64,000 nucleotides of DNA from Paralvinella palmiformis (GCA_025642065.1 JAODUP010000656.1:124001-188000); one strand, 5' to 3'; numbered from the stretch's first letter, positions 46,535-58,013 are shown. Made by a program: numbers and translations. The notes: generated by a model not told the origin, from the letters alone.

Positions 46535-47290
46535 AAATTAAATATTTATGATAAAATGATATGATAAAAATATTTCACCTATTAATAATATTCCATTGTA
46601 GGCATGATCCACATTTACAGGATGGTACCCAATCATCAAGAAGGGTCTAAAACTACTAAAGCTTCGGGCATTTCGTATTATATTTGGCAGCTTATTCCAA
46701 TAAAATGGTGCAGAATAGGTAAAAGAATTCTTACCATACTTGACGGTTTTATATTGTGGGATACATATATTATTATCAGATCTTAAATTAATTTGTACAT
46801 TTTTTTGTTTAATCAGAGAATTTAGATACAGCGGATACTTGTCATGTGAAATTTTATATACAGCTTCCATAAATTTCTAATCCGTACAACATATAGTGGG
46901 TGTTTATTACAATTTTCTAGTAATAATTTATAGGAACTGTTGAAGTCCAACTTAATAAATCGTAGTGCTTTTTCTTGAAGCTTTTCAATTTTAAAGGAAT
47001 TTACTAGAGAAGTGCTATACAACAGAACAATAATTAAAATACCATTCGATAAAACTATTATAAAGTAAAAACTTACTTGGCTCATCAAGTAGATTACATA
47101 ATCTAGCCAGTACATTAATTTGATTTCCTGCTTTCTGACAAAGTTGGATATATGAGTATCAAAATTTATTTCACTATCTAGTTTAATCCCAGAATCTTGA
47201 CATTATTCTGTGGAACAATATCATATTTTCCTCTCTTAAAACTACCTAAATTTTCACCAAAGCTGAGGGTAATAAATGTGTTTAGTTCGA
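46535..47290 (-). pseudogene. LINE reverse transcriptase remnant (Jockey/CR1-like)
   Basis: Reading the minus strand from about 47290: FGENLGSFKRG and VKIL; after a shift GIKLDSEINFDTHISN; after another shift AGNQINVLARLCNLLDEPSK; then FKIEKLQEKALRFIKLDF and SSYKLLLENC; then KISHDKYPLYL, NLRSDNNICIP, APFYWNKLPNIIR and SFSSFRPFL. The order LG-LD-NF-HI, KIEKLQEKALRF, SSY-LL, LR, WNKLP and F is the standard C-terminal region after the RT palm in Jockey/CR1-type LINEs. At least three or four frameshifts make it inactive. The 49-bp satellite starts about 75 bases beyond its 3' end. Confidence 0.85.
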
Positions 47291-47802
47291 TAATGGTCAT
47301 TTGCGATGATATAAATTAGTGAAATTAGATTATACTCTTCCTATTGTCAAAAGAGAACCTATATAACTGGAATAAATGACGGAGTTTAATTCAATCTAAT
47401 CACCATAACAAATTCAGTTTTATTTTAGACACCTGGGACTTCTCTAACAGCTGCTATCTATTACACAAAATCGCAGTTCTCATTATAAATTTAATGTGTT
47501 CTGTGAAACAACACACGTTTAATAATGTTCGGCATAAATCGTTTTAGGGAAAGGTTTTATCTTATTGTGGCGATCCATAATAATATGAATAATAAGACTA
47601 ATTATTAGTAATGTTTATTATTATTACTTGGCGCCTAAGTGGTCCAATTCCTGACGCCATTGGCTACAAATGTCTCCGTTTTGTTTGATATAATTGGCTA
47701 GTTACGTCTGATGTGTTGCTGATCTTTTATATGATCTAATTGGGTTTGAAGCCGCAATTAGCATATGCATAAAACTTGTCGTTAGATATAACATTTCACA
47801 TT
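47291..47802. other. Unique sequence; candidate element at 47630-47790
   Basis: 47630-47790 is repeat-free. It holds GCCATTGGCT (CCAAT-like, near 47656) and TTAGCATATGCATAA (POU/octamer-like, 47758-47772). A regulatory role is inference. Confidence 0.25.
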
Positions 47803-48168
47803 CTTCTTCTTCTTCTTATTATTATTATTGTTATTATTATTATAGTGAGTGAGTGAATGAGTGAGTGAATGAGTGAGTGGGCGAGTGAATGAGTGAGTGG
47901 GCGAGTGAGTGAGTCAATGAGTGAGTCAGTGAGTGAGTCAGTGAGTGAATCAGTGAGTGAGTGAGTAGTGAGTGAGTGGGTATGGTGATTGAGTGTGTGA
48001 TTGATTGATTGATTGATTGATTGAGTGAGTGAGTTGGTGGGTGAGTGAGTGAGTGAGTGAGTGAGTGAGTGAGTGAGTGAGTGAGTGAGTGAGTGAGTGA
48101 GTGAGTGAGTGAGTGAGTGAGTGAGTGAGTGAGTGAGTGAGTGAGTGAGTGAGTGAGTGAGTGAGTGA
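47803..48168. repeat. (TTC)n(ATT)n then long (GAGT)n array
   Basis: TTC and ATT triplets to 47845, then GAGT units with AATG, GGGC, GATT and CAGT variants. The last stretch (about 48034-48168) is an almost perfect run of about 33 GAGT units. Confidence 0.96.
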
Positions 48169-48337
48169 AGATACTGAAGATACGACCGGATTTTATACCA
48201 AAAGTGTAGTTATTACTTCAAATAATATTTTGCAGCCAATAAGTATTATTGTAAATTAATGATACAGTGGATCCCGCATGTGACGTTGTTGATTGTTGTT
48301 AGTTGGTGAGCCATATGCATGAAATAACATTTGACCT

Positions 48338-48656
48338 CCGAAAATATAATAATAACAATACCCAACATTTATATAGCACCTTACCCTGCTAGATAGCTGG
48401 TCTAAGGTATTATCATCCTGACTCAGTTCTGCTTCAATCCAGCACACATCTCACCTCTCAAGGGATCATAAAATGCATGCTGCCATTATAGGCACAAAGC
48501 GTTACACAGACGCATAGCTATCGCGTCCTGTCAGGTTCTCAGTTCTGGCTGAGTGAACCGATCGTCACGTGACAACATTGCAGCTCATGAGACTCGAACC
48601 CACGATTCTTCGGTTACGAGTCCTACGCTCTAACTAACTGAGCCACCACGGCTAGA
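48338..48656 (-). mobile_element. SINE-E: tRNA head, body and L2-like tail
   Basis: The minus strand starts TAGCCGTGGTGGCTCAGTTA with an A box TAGTTAGAGCGTAGG and B box GTGGGTTCGAGTCTC. A body of about 200 bases follows, ending GGTGCTATATAAATGTTGGG and a TTATTATTATATT tail. The tail resembles L2-type LINE ends (compare GGCGCTATAGAAG and ATT units at 220-290), so such a LINE likely supplied the machinery. About 320 bp, apparently full length. Confidence 0.78.
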
Positions 48657-48688
48657 CAAATATAACAATATGATTCTAAATGTTAAGG

Positions 48689-48882
48689 TGGTGTACCTCC
48701 ATGGTCTAGCCGTAGCGTATTAGACTACAGATCACTATCATCCGTGTTCGAATCTCGGCGTATGTATATCTGAAGGTTGTTTCATCTTATACTTCACTTC
48801 ATTACCTTTGGAGCTCTCTCGGTCTATTTAGTGTAGGTGTGTACAAAGGTGACCGTAATACATCAATCATCATCATCTTCTA
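48689..48882 (+). mobile_element. SINE-A, full-length
   Basis: Head GGTGTACCTCCATGGTCTAG, A box GTCTAGCCGTAGCGTATTAG, B box GTTCGAATCTCGGCG, GGTTGTTTCATCTTATACTT, CATTACCTTTGGAGCTCTC, GGTGACCGTAATACATC and an ATCATCATCATC tail. It lies head to head with SINE-E, about 33 bases apart. Confidence 0.88.
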
Positions 48883-49511
48883 GCTAGCAAGGTACAATTA
48901 ATCCTTATTTTATTGACATAATTCAGTTCATTGTGTGACGCTTTTAATATTTTATTATTAATCATTATCGTCTTGTATGTTCTATGTATTAATTGAAAAT
49001 CATTCGGCGATGATTTAACTTAAGTCATCATCCAACACAAATATTACAAACAAACATTTTTTCTATAAATCTTAAAGCATTTCTCAATTAATTTTAAATT
49101 GTACCTTTAGAAAGTGTAATGATTTTTCCAATCGCACCTCACTTAAGAATCAGATAAACTGATTTAGAAACCAGTTAACACAGTTCGCATTCTAATTGTG
49201 TAATTGATGCTAAGCTGGAGGGCTATTAATTAACTTGGTGGTAATTCGAGATTTTGTCAGTTTCTGTGTCTGAACATTGTAAACTAAATTAAACTGACCT
49301 TAACCATAACCTAACATTGTTTTAATAAATGACACTTGTACTTGGAGAAATAAACACGTGAGTATATTAATAGACCATCTATTACTTGAATTACACACCA
49401 CAGACAATCCTAACACATTTTTCCTTAATTTGACTTCAGAGCTGGTAGACATTTGTCCCGTATTTAATTTCATTGTGCAGTATTTATCTTTCTGGTAACC
49501 GCAGCATCCGA
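48883..49511. other. Unique AT-rich sequence
   Basis: 49190-49260 has several TAATT words (CTAATTG, GTAATTG, ATTAATTAA, GTAATTC). No gene was recognised. A 92-codon minus frame (49300-49578) lacks motifs and runs into the next SINE. Confidence 0.35.
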
Positions 49512-49663
49512 ATAACCGAATTGGTAATGCGGCTAGCCGTAGATATTTAATATAGGGGTTCAAATTCTGACTTCGCAAAGTCTGAATGGTGTTTCATCTT
49601 TCACTTCGTATCATCAGCTGTCGAGGTCGTTTGGGCCATTTAGCCGATCCTATGTGCCTACAT
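49512..49663 (+). mobile_element. SINE-A, diverged copy
   Basis: Weak head (CGAATTGGTAATGCGG), B box GGTTCAAATTCTG, then GGTGTTTCATCTTTCACTTC, GAGGTCGTTTGGGCCATTTA and CCTATGTGCC. It ends before the GTGGCCGTA tail. Confidence 0.65.
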
Positions 49664-50298
49664 CACATTTTTATTCTCGAAGCTCCCACATTACTTCAAT
49701 ATTTAGGCTGTTACGAAGTGTATTGCTGATAGGTAGGACAACATATCAGGAATATGTTGCACTGATACATAACAGGATACTGGATACTTACAGGGAAGCC
49801 GAGAACGTGTACAGATGTCAAGGTCAACCAGAGAAGTAGAGTTAACGAATCTACAGCTAAATAACGTAGAATAAGTTGGGGTTTTGTTTGGAGAAAAAAA
49901 GTGTAGAAAAAATATGATTAAATACTTGGAATAAATGAATGAATGAAGAAATGAAGAAATTAATTAATAAACACGAAGGAGTGAATGGATGAACAACTGG
50001 ATTCAGGAATAACACGTTATAGCTAGGTAACAAAGTGTTTGATCAGAACCCAGATGTTTCGAACACAGCTAAAATACGGTTGAAAGTAAAAAACGAGCAC
50101 AACCTCTTTAATTTGACCAAACGTTCAGCAAGAAGAGGAAACAATAAAATATGACAATAATGTGTTTTATACATAATTAGTTTACATTTTTCCATACTGT
50201 ATAGACAGGAGAAGGAAATAAAGAAACAGAGGAAGGGGAAAAGAAGAAGAATTTATTTCGATGTCCAGTTATGTATAAAACGGCCACTGGAGATATAA
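49664..50298. other. Unique sequence, nothing recognised
   Basis: GAATGAAT/GAAATGAAGAAAT words near 49934-49965 are the only low-complexity stretch. Confidence 0.4.
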
Positions 50299-50676
50299 CA
50301 CACACACACACACACACACAGTAATGGCCCGATGTGTTGTGTTATTACTGTCACTTACGGCGTGTCGAGAATCAATGGTATTAACATGATTTATTGTTAG
50401 CTTGACACAAGTAGAACGGTGGACATGATAACACGGCGGCGATACAGGGAGGGAGATGGGGAGGGGGGGGGGTAGAGGTTTCTGTGAAATCTGCTTAAAA
50501 ACTGAATATCATCCCAGAGTGATGAGTGAGATTAGTTGTCTATCGGCAGATCACGTGTATCTAATTTCGCGTATTAATGAAATGGTGTGTGTATTTCTTT
50601 CTTCTCCCATCTCTCCTCGTGTTCGTGCGTGTGTGTGTGTGTGTGCGTGCGTGTGTGTGTGTGTGTGTGTGTGTGG
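50299..50676. repeat. Two AC/GT tracts with unique spacer
   Basis: (AC)11 at 50299-50320 and GT/GC at 50624-50676. Between them lies a G run (50460-50471) and unassigned DNA. Confidence 0.85.
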
Positions 50677-52513
50677 TGCTCTATTAACATATACGCCAAC
50701 TAAATCACTTACATTAGTTAACAAAACTCATTAACGTTGTTTCTTTTTTTTGTTGTAAATTAAACCATATATTCTTCTGGCCTAATTTGTATATGTTCAG
50801 GTCGGATCAGGTGTGTTACCTGTATGTGTTAATTTTAAATGCTGCTTTTGGTGAAACTAAAACTATACCCGCATAAGGAAATGTCCAACAGCCAGAACTC
50901 TGCTGAGGCCTTATTTTTTTCCGGATCAAACTATTCAGATTTCTAACCCTTGATGAGGATCTCAAATTGTATCAAAATTTTATATGTTTATTGGTTGATT
51001 TGGATATCGGTTGAGTTGAATTATTTCTTTAGTGAAATAGTAAGCATCTAACTGTGGCCAACCTGTCCTAATGCTAAAGCTAATTTCGAAACACAGGCTC
51101 ACGTATTTTATTTTACATTTTTAACTACTGAAGAATGGAAAACCAAAAATAGTTCGCCATCATGGCCGCTGTGTAACCATTGGACGACAACATCTGACAA
51201 GAAAAACGAGACAACTCTAGATGCTCGGACTATATTATAAAATATGAGGTCACGGAAATTCTCTATCTGCGTACAAACACCATTATATTTATCAGTCTAA
51301 TATCAGAAGAGGCTGCAACCCCCCCCTCTCTCTCTCTCTCCTGAAGACACTGTGACTTATGACTGTCCATGCACCCCTCGCACAATGAGAAAGACATTAC
51401 TTTTGAAGAATGTTGTTTGCACTTATTCGATTACCACAACCTGATTTATTTTACACTTTCCATGGAATCTAAGATGTTTGTGTGAGCGTGTTAAGGTTTC
51501 TCTTAATTTTGTTGTAAATTTTTTATACATTTCCATATGCGTTACATCTAATATTCCCAGACGTATTCAACAATTGTCAAATCAATAATCAGAAAGTTTT
51601 TAAAAGTGAGTCTTTATCATATTTTAACATGTTCAATAGCAGTGTCTTCCCCAACCTCGATCGGCTTCCAGTAAGCTCTTTCTTTTGAGAAGTTTTATTC
51701 TGTATGAAGTCTCTAATGTATACGGATATTTTGCTATCCTTGCTAAAATATCACCAACAACTAAATACTATATTTCCCTCCTAATAAACAGAATGTTTTG
51801 TTGTGCTGCAATTGTGCTGCTATGAATCCATGGACTACATGTTATATCGATTCAGCTGACACCAGAAACTGGATTTATTGGATTTGATTCAGTTATATAT
51901 ATGATAATATACTGAATATTGTTATTTGTTTACCTATGTTGAATAATTATCATAAAACAACCCGTTATTCCTCGCATTCTGGCTCGAAAATACACTTGTA
52001 GCTGCAGCAACAACTCTCTCTCCGTTCACAAATAAGCATCGAGTTCTCATTATTAACTTAAGCTTGCACGCCCTCATCCAGCTTCGATTTAAAATAATCA
52101 CAATTAATGATATTAATAATTGGAAAAGGGATGAACATAAAGAAATGTCTAATTTCGGTTGATTTTCTTTATCAAAATTCATTGATTCCTCCACTATCCA
52201 AATAAATGTCTATCCAATTATCCTTTTTACATCTGTATTTCGACATTCCGCAGTTTGCTTGTATTTGGTCATAGAAACTGGTAGAAGTATCCATGCAAGT
52301 TCGTATCCCGAATGCGCGTATTGTTGAGCACATCTTCCCAAATCTTGCACTGATATTGTAGCTTACATGTTATAACATAAACACAGTTACACATAATCCT
52401 GAGCAATAAACAACACAAATCAAAACAACACAAAATAAAACAGTCAATAATTTACTACTTTATTACTTTGTATATTTAACACTTAAATAATGTCTAACAT
52501 GCATACTAGGCCG
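50677..52513. other. Unique 1.8 kb, AT-rich, no gene recognised
   Basis: A short CT run sits at 51319-51341. 51658-51760 faintly resembles the LPV...SLM region of L2 polyproteins, but has too few matches to call. Confidence 0.35.
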
Positions 52514-52577
52514 TATATATATATATATATATATATAGTGTGTGTGTGTGTGTGTGTATATATATGTGTGTGTGTGT
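52514..52577. repeat. (TA)n(GT)n(TA)n(GT)n
   Basis: Alternating TA and GT blocks ending exactly where SINE-A similarity begins. Confidence 0.93.
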
Positions 52578-52636
52578 CAGAAGGCTGTTTCATCTTTCAC
52601 TTGTGGATAAAATTGGTCGTAAGCAGCAAAATGTTT
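52578..52636 (+). mobile_element. SINE-A fragment
   Basis: CAGAAGGCTGTTTCATCTTT, CACTTGTGGATA and ATTGGTCGTAAGCAG. The head has been replaced by the microsatellite, and the middle of the body is deleted. Confidence 0.55.
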
Positions 52637-53030
52637 ATTCTTTTACGAGAAACTGCAGCCTCTTATTATGTTATAACCTTTGATGTGATTGCTTTCCTTA
52701 GCCTTAGCTATACTCTTAACTTAGACGTCAGCTTGTGGGGCTACTCACCGAGGGAAATCAGCTAATCAGATCTGAACTTTTGTACTGATGGATGAAGCAT
52801 CCAGCCAACTCGGACATTCTATCCAACAACCTGGAGCTCTGCAATCCAGTCTGCTGACAGGTAATAATTGAAGAGAACCAACTGGTGCTGAATAGATAGA
52901 CAACTCATCAACTGTCCCCATTTTAAGTCCCGCTGATATCTCCTGAGATCTGGACCGCTTATTCTAAGTTGTAGATATTTTAATTCATTAACTGCCAGAA
53001 ATCAAATAAATCTAATTGATGATTGTCACT
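52637..53030. other. Unique sequence, nothing recognised
   Basis: Ordinary composition. No frame beyond the 91-codon one that starts in the SINE. Confidence 0.35.
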
Positions 53031-53031
53031 C

Positions 53032-53066
<35 letters not shown>

Positions 53067-53240
53067 CATGTATTTAATATTAGTGTTAAGATGTTGTGGT
53101 TTTATACTGGTTGTAATAATAGTAGAATCAGTAGTTCAATAGTAGCAGTAGTAGTAGTAGTAGTAGTAGTAGCAGCGGCAGCAACAGAAGTAGCGATAGT
53201 AATTATAGTAGCAGTCGTTGTTGGTTTTATTGTTGGAGTA
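53031..53240. repeat. (ATT)n and (AGT)n arrays
   Basis: ATT about 10 units (53031-53061), a 55-base spacer, then AGT/AGC units decaying to GTTGTTG by 53240. Confidence 0.9.
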
Positions 53241-53429
53241 ATAGTAGCCATTAATGATTTTATTATCAGTTATGAATGTAATGCTTATATCCCAATTGTG
53301 GCCTTTCTCAGAGAGAGAACCGTCCAACAGAAAGTCAATGAAGTGATCTTTTCGTAGAATACCTAAACGATGTTGTCACATTACTGCCCATTGTCCATCC
53401 AGCCGATGATTAGAGAGTGTGCAGCGATA

Positions 53430-54010
53430 TTACCACTCGAGGAGACGCACTTAGGACGGGCAGATACCGAGAAGAAAGGGAAAAAATGTCGCCGAACTCG
53501 GAGGCCAATATGAAGAAGACGGGCGGCATATCGATCATCAACGATTGATCACTCTCGTCCGTTGCCAGCATCTTTTCCGACGGCCTACAGCGCTCTCTCG
53601 GAGATACGATACGATGTTAAGTATACACCGCTCAAGCATCACTGATACGCAATCATCGAATCGGACCGTAAGACGTAATCGTAATTCTGATTACGTCGAA
53701 CTGTTTTACGGCGTCCGTCATGTCTCCCCTAGAACGTCTCCCTTCTTCGGGGATATAAATCAGCCCGATACTGCCGCGATATGGCGGCGCAATCATTACA
53801 GCTATACATTACTCATCGCCGGGATAGTTCAGTAGCGTATCATAAATGCGCCGATGTTCGATGCTAATGATCCGGACGAGGAGAAGACGGCCATTTGTCG
53901 ACGAAAGGCGGACGTCCGTTCCATGTCATTTCGACGTTTGTTTATTTAATCGGCCAACGTCACGCGGCTGTTTGTTTTGGTTGCCGTAAAACGGCTTCTG
54001 TGGGTATTCC
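53430..54010. promoter_or_regulatory. CpG-rich repeat-free island (candidate)
   Basis: The most CG-dense 0.6 kb in the window, for example GGACGAGGAGAAGACGGCC near 53873 and CACGCGGCTG near 53961. It has a 96-codon frame (53545-53835) of no known family. Composition fits an exon, promoter-like island or conserved noncoding element; none can be chosen. Confidence 0.2.
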
Positions 54011-55949
54011 GATATGCAACTCAATGGCGTTAAATAGTTGAACGTCCTTACTTTATCATATGCCGTGAACTGCACTCATTAAGGGATAACGTATCATATT
54101 TTATTCATCTGACCTGCAATTTGGAGAATTATTGTTTGATGAATGATAAATGTTCTATTTTTTATTATCTTGGATGCGTAAACATATAAACTGTTTGGTA
54201 TTATTACGGAATTAAGGCGATAGATACACATCTTAATAACAGGCAATAAGATATGCCAGTCCATATAAATGGTGGTCTTTGTAATTTCCGTCATTTGTGT
54301 ATTTTTCAATTACGCTTCCATCCTACTTTGTAAACAGGCAGAAGGATTAATCATATATATTTGTAATTTGAGATCATTTGTAATCTTTTCCGGTCAGTGT
54401 CGTTTTTAGATGGAGTCGTTATTTCAGATACGAGATTTAGTTTATTATTCCTCATTTCACGTCAATTCCATCAACATCGCTCGAAACTGAATCTAGTCAA
54501 ACACGAGATGAATAGTTGTCATGGCTATAAGTAAACAACAATCGTACGACGTCCGAACCGAAGTTCGCAACACTGTAGAATGAGATATGTATAAAGCTAT
54601 AGATACTTGGTTAGATTGATAAATAGACACCCACACCGTGTCTAGCTACCGACTGGGAAGTACATCGTTTGGGATATAAGCTACAGAAGAGTATTATATC
54701 GAGTGAACGATGAACGAGAATATAATACATCCCTGATTAACGAGGGACACTATTTTAAATGGCAATTCAAGTAAAAGTAATTATAAAGCTATCCACCAGC
54801 CAAAGATAATACGAATATTAGAACCACTTTACAAATGCCTCAACATACAATAACGACACACTTCCTAACTCGAGGCAGGATCATGTGAAATTTAATTATT
54901 TTTAAATGCACCCCGAAAATACCAAAAGGAAGGTCCGGTTGAAGTAGAAACGGATTTGTTTCAGATCAACGTTTGATGTGAATAAGATGAAGAGGTCCCT
55001 CTATCTATTAGTTTACCATCTGACGGTAAATCTCTTAATTACAGTGTGATCTTTAAACGATTCTCCCTGAATCTACGCCCAATCAGAAGAAGCTCCCTAG
55101 GATGCGAAGTCGCTGGACTACACCAAATGGGTAAATGTGCTTCTCCCTCGTAAACCCGAGAACCGGGTACGAGTTTCTCTCCTCCCCGTCTCCCCTATAC
55201 GAAATGTGTAGTAGGATCAGGAACGGTCCGAATCACGTTCCCTCGATCTGTACGATGTTATTCAAGTCTATGTATGTCTATCTAAAGCCTCAGTAATACC
55301 TGTGGCAATACAATGTCATGTGTCCTGTAGCCAGTTAGACGGCAGTGACTTAGGAAGTACTGGCTCAGACCAATCCTGGCATACCGTGGGGAAGATGACA
55401 TTTCAGTAGAGTAGTGTATCGCCGTATATTTTGAGTGGCCAGTGACTAACACTTAAGGATAAAGCAAGGGGCACCAATGACATTTCTGGTGGTCAATAGA
55501 CTAAACCGGCGCATCCATTAGCACCTACGCTGTAGAAGCGTTGTACATCGTTCGTTAGAATGTAACTACACGCGTTTTGAAAACGCATACACAATTCTAG
55601 CAATGGACGTTGCGTCTGGCTTCAGCTGAAAGCATTCTAACAGAGTCATCCATTTGAGGCATACAATGGCTAGCCCTTTAATTTGTTTTATTCATTACAA
55701 TTTTATATTTCCTTGATGCAAATGACTGTTCTAAGTATTTCACTCTTCTGATTATCTTAGCAATACAATCAGTACTTTGTTAATCAATGATAAAGTATCA
55801 CCAAATATTCACCTATAAGTAGAGATGGTATGCTCCCCGGATAATGTTCAAATTTTAATAAGGGATCAAGATGAGGTAAAGTTTAGCTTTCAGTCTTACT
55901 CAGAATCCACTATTCTAGAGACCGGAAACAACTGCTCGAATGTCAAATA
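54011..55949. other. Unique 1.9 kb, no gene or repeat recognised
   Basis: No tandem arrays at all, unusual for this window. Frames are at most 71 codons. Confidence 0.4.
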
Positions 55950-56020
55950 GTAACAGGTGGATTCGAACTGCAGACCTACGGATAATCGTCATTGAACTCC
56001 ATTAACTGGGCTAATGTTAG
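55950..56020 (-). mobile_element. tRNA-derived SINE head fragment
   Basis: The minus strand reads TAGCCCAGTTAATGGAGTTC (A-box-like) and GCAGTTCGAATCCACC (B box). No recognisable body follows. 56021-56425 beyond includes a G run (56203-56214) and an 84-codon frame without motif. Confidence 0.5.
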
Positions 56021-56425
56021 CATGATAGCAGTGAAACGACAAGAAGTTGATCAGTCGTGATACTGTCAACATTAAACTTCGGATGGTACTTCAGTCAATT
56101 ATATACCATAATGATGTCAAGGTGATTGTCACGTGTCGGTATTAGAAGAAGGTGATTATCTTGTGGCGGTATTAAACTGAGAAACCACGGCAGGTAGGGA
56201 ATGGGGGGGGGGGGTTTGCCGGGACACCCGAAGCCAATGCTCGTAACAAGTAACTCGAGTCTGGAGCAGCTTATCAGGCTATTAAACTGAGGAGTGGGTC
56301 TCGGGATACGATAACACTTCAGGATTCTTTTATTACGACATAGTCGCAACTAGATAAATACACGTGTCATGGTTACGTAGTATCACATGGCCAGCACACT
56401 AACAGTGTATTTGGTTTAATTTCTA

Positions 56426-56478
56426 ACACACACACACACATAGAGAGGGGGGAGAGAGAGAGAGAGAGGTAGATAGAT

Positions 56479-56509
<31 letters not shown>

Positions 56510-56510
56510 G
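56426..56510. repeat. (AC)n then (GA)n
   Basis: Short AC run, then AGAG/GATA units. The overlapping minus frames are repeat translations. Confidence 0.9.
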
Positions 56511-56739
56511 TGTATCACCAAACGAGATCCAAGAAGAAGTATCAGGGATCCAGATATATTGCGCCATTCGACCCGATACTTGGTTATATAACTCGTCTGG
56601 ATCATAGACTAAAGTTTGCTAAGGACTCGAAGAAACAGTGATGTACTCTAGATAATGCTAAATTATGTTTGTGTGAAATGGTACATTACCTGTAATTGAT
56701 AATGATGATATGATAATAAAGATCACCATGATTATCATG

Positions 56740-56800
56740 AACCATGACGATGATGATGATGATGATGAACATCACCATCATCATCATCATTATCATCCTC
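56740..56800. repeat. (GAT)n / (ATC)n inverted repeat
   Basis: Six GATGAT units (56747-56767) face ATCATCATC units (56774-56796) across a short spacer. The tract can fold into a long hairpin. Confidence 0.85.
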
Positions 56801-57074
56801 GTGAATGAATACTAAATAACATTTTCACAAATTGGATTCAGCACAAGAATCTAACAATAAAAACCAAAATAAAATACAACCATCAACCATTTTCTTATCG
56901 ATAAAGTGTTGTTCAGTATCAACCATGTAATAAACATAATAATCTTATTGCATCTCAACTTATAGTTTCGGCTGCCGATCCGTTGTCTTTCATAGAACTG
57001 AATCAGCTGAGGTGGCCATACATTCTAAGTCTTCCTTTGCTGATTTCCCTCTTAAGCGTTCTTTATGCTTCGAA

Positions 57075-57130
57075 AGCAGCAGCAGCAGCTGTAGTAGTAG
57101 CAGCAGCAGTAGTAAGAGAAGTAGCAGCAG
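57075..57130. repeat. (AGC)/(AGT) trinucleotide tract
   Basis: AGC and AGT codons in one frame encode about 20 Ser with a few Lys, Arg and Cys. It lies in a stretch that is open in this frame from 56946 to 57197. Confidence 0.85.
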
Positions 57131-57200
57131 AGAGTATAGGAATGTGTCCAAAGTCAAAGAACCAAAGCTCTCTTGCTTCCTGTGTTTATCTCCACTCTGA

Positions 57201-57434
57201 CTGCCGACGGTACACTTTCACTTAGATTTCATCTCTTTCCGTTCGCTGAAAGGTCAACATGGAAAGGATCGGAGCTTCGTTCATCGGAGTAATTCGGCGG
57301 AAGTCTTACACGTAAATACGTCTGCGCCATCGCCTTTCTCGTCGAAAGGAGATCGCCATTCTCCGACTGACGGTAAGAACAATGAGCCGATATCTGAGCT
57401 CAGACAGTGGACGTTTCATATAATACCGAATGAA
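57201..57434 (+). other. Open stretch in a CpG-rich island (doubtful exon)
   Basis: The frame carrying the poly-Ser tract stops once (TGA 57198-57200). It then stays open for 78 codons (…SLKGQHGKDRSFVHRSNSA…) to a TGA at 57435-57437. Composition is GC-balanced. No start codon opens it and no family is recognised. Possibly a decayed or split exon, or chance. Confidence 0.15.
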
Positions 57435-57628
57435 TGATGATGCTCCGGCTGTCGAATGGCGATGTAATGAGAAACGTCCGTATCGGTCGAGCTGTAATTA
57501 ACCAGAATCAGCCAGTGACGGTGTATGTAAGGATTACAGTAAGACATGTGTAATCCGACTAGCGAAGCGGCTTCTGGATTAGGATCCGATTAGAGAAGTA
57601 ACTTGATTGGATAAAATCCGGGCCAACC

Positions 57629-57629
<1 letters not shown>

Positions 57630-57665
<36 letters not shown>
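57630..57665. repeat. (TA)n microsatellite
   Basis: About 18 TA units. Confidence 0.95.
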
Positions 57666-57668
<3 letters not shown>

Positions 57669-57942
57669 CTGCTTTAAGGAATTTTCTTTGTTAGTATCAT
57701 TAATCTTTTATTTGGTTATAATGGTTTACATTCTTGCTAGGATTGTGGCCATTCACTACTTATCTGTACTTTGTTTCCCTCGTATGGACCTGAGTGCAAT
57801 CATACACCAACGTAAACTCCCCGGGGTGTATACTATTACTGTCTGTCAATTCCAGACACACAATCCGCCCTATTCCATCACCAACAATCCAGGTATTCAT
57901 TTATGTCCTGATCAACCAGTTTACCCGCGAAAGGTCAGTGGC

Positions 57943-58013
57943 ATCTAACCTGTTAGCGGATTCGAACAGGAGACTACTCGCTTTTTAGTCGACCTCTTTA
58001 AACACTGAGCCAC
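57943..58013 (-). mobile_element. tRNA-derived SINE head
   Basis: The minus strand reads GGGGTGGCTCAGTGTTTAAA (A box) and CTGTTCGAATCCGC (B box) at correct spacing. The body to the left has no second copy here. Confidence 0.55.

Noticed and set aside
48580..48656. Apparent tRNA gene on the minus strand
   Set aside because: A and B boxes are good, but the acceptor, anticodon and T stems do not pair, and a SINE body and tail follow. It was called as the head of SINE-E.
51658..51780. Faint L2-like reading (LPV...KSLM...)
   Set aside because: It needs a stop codon and has only scattered matches. Not enough to call a LINE.
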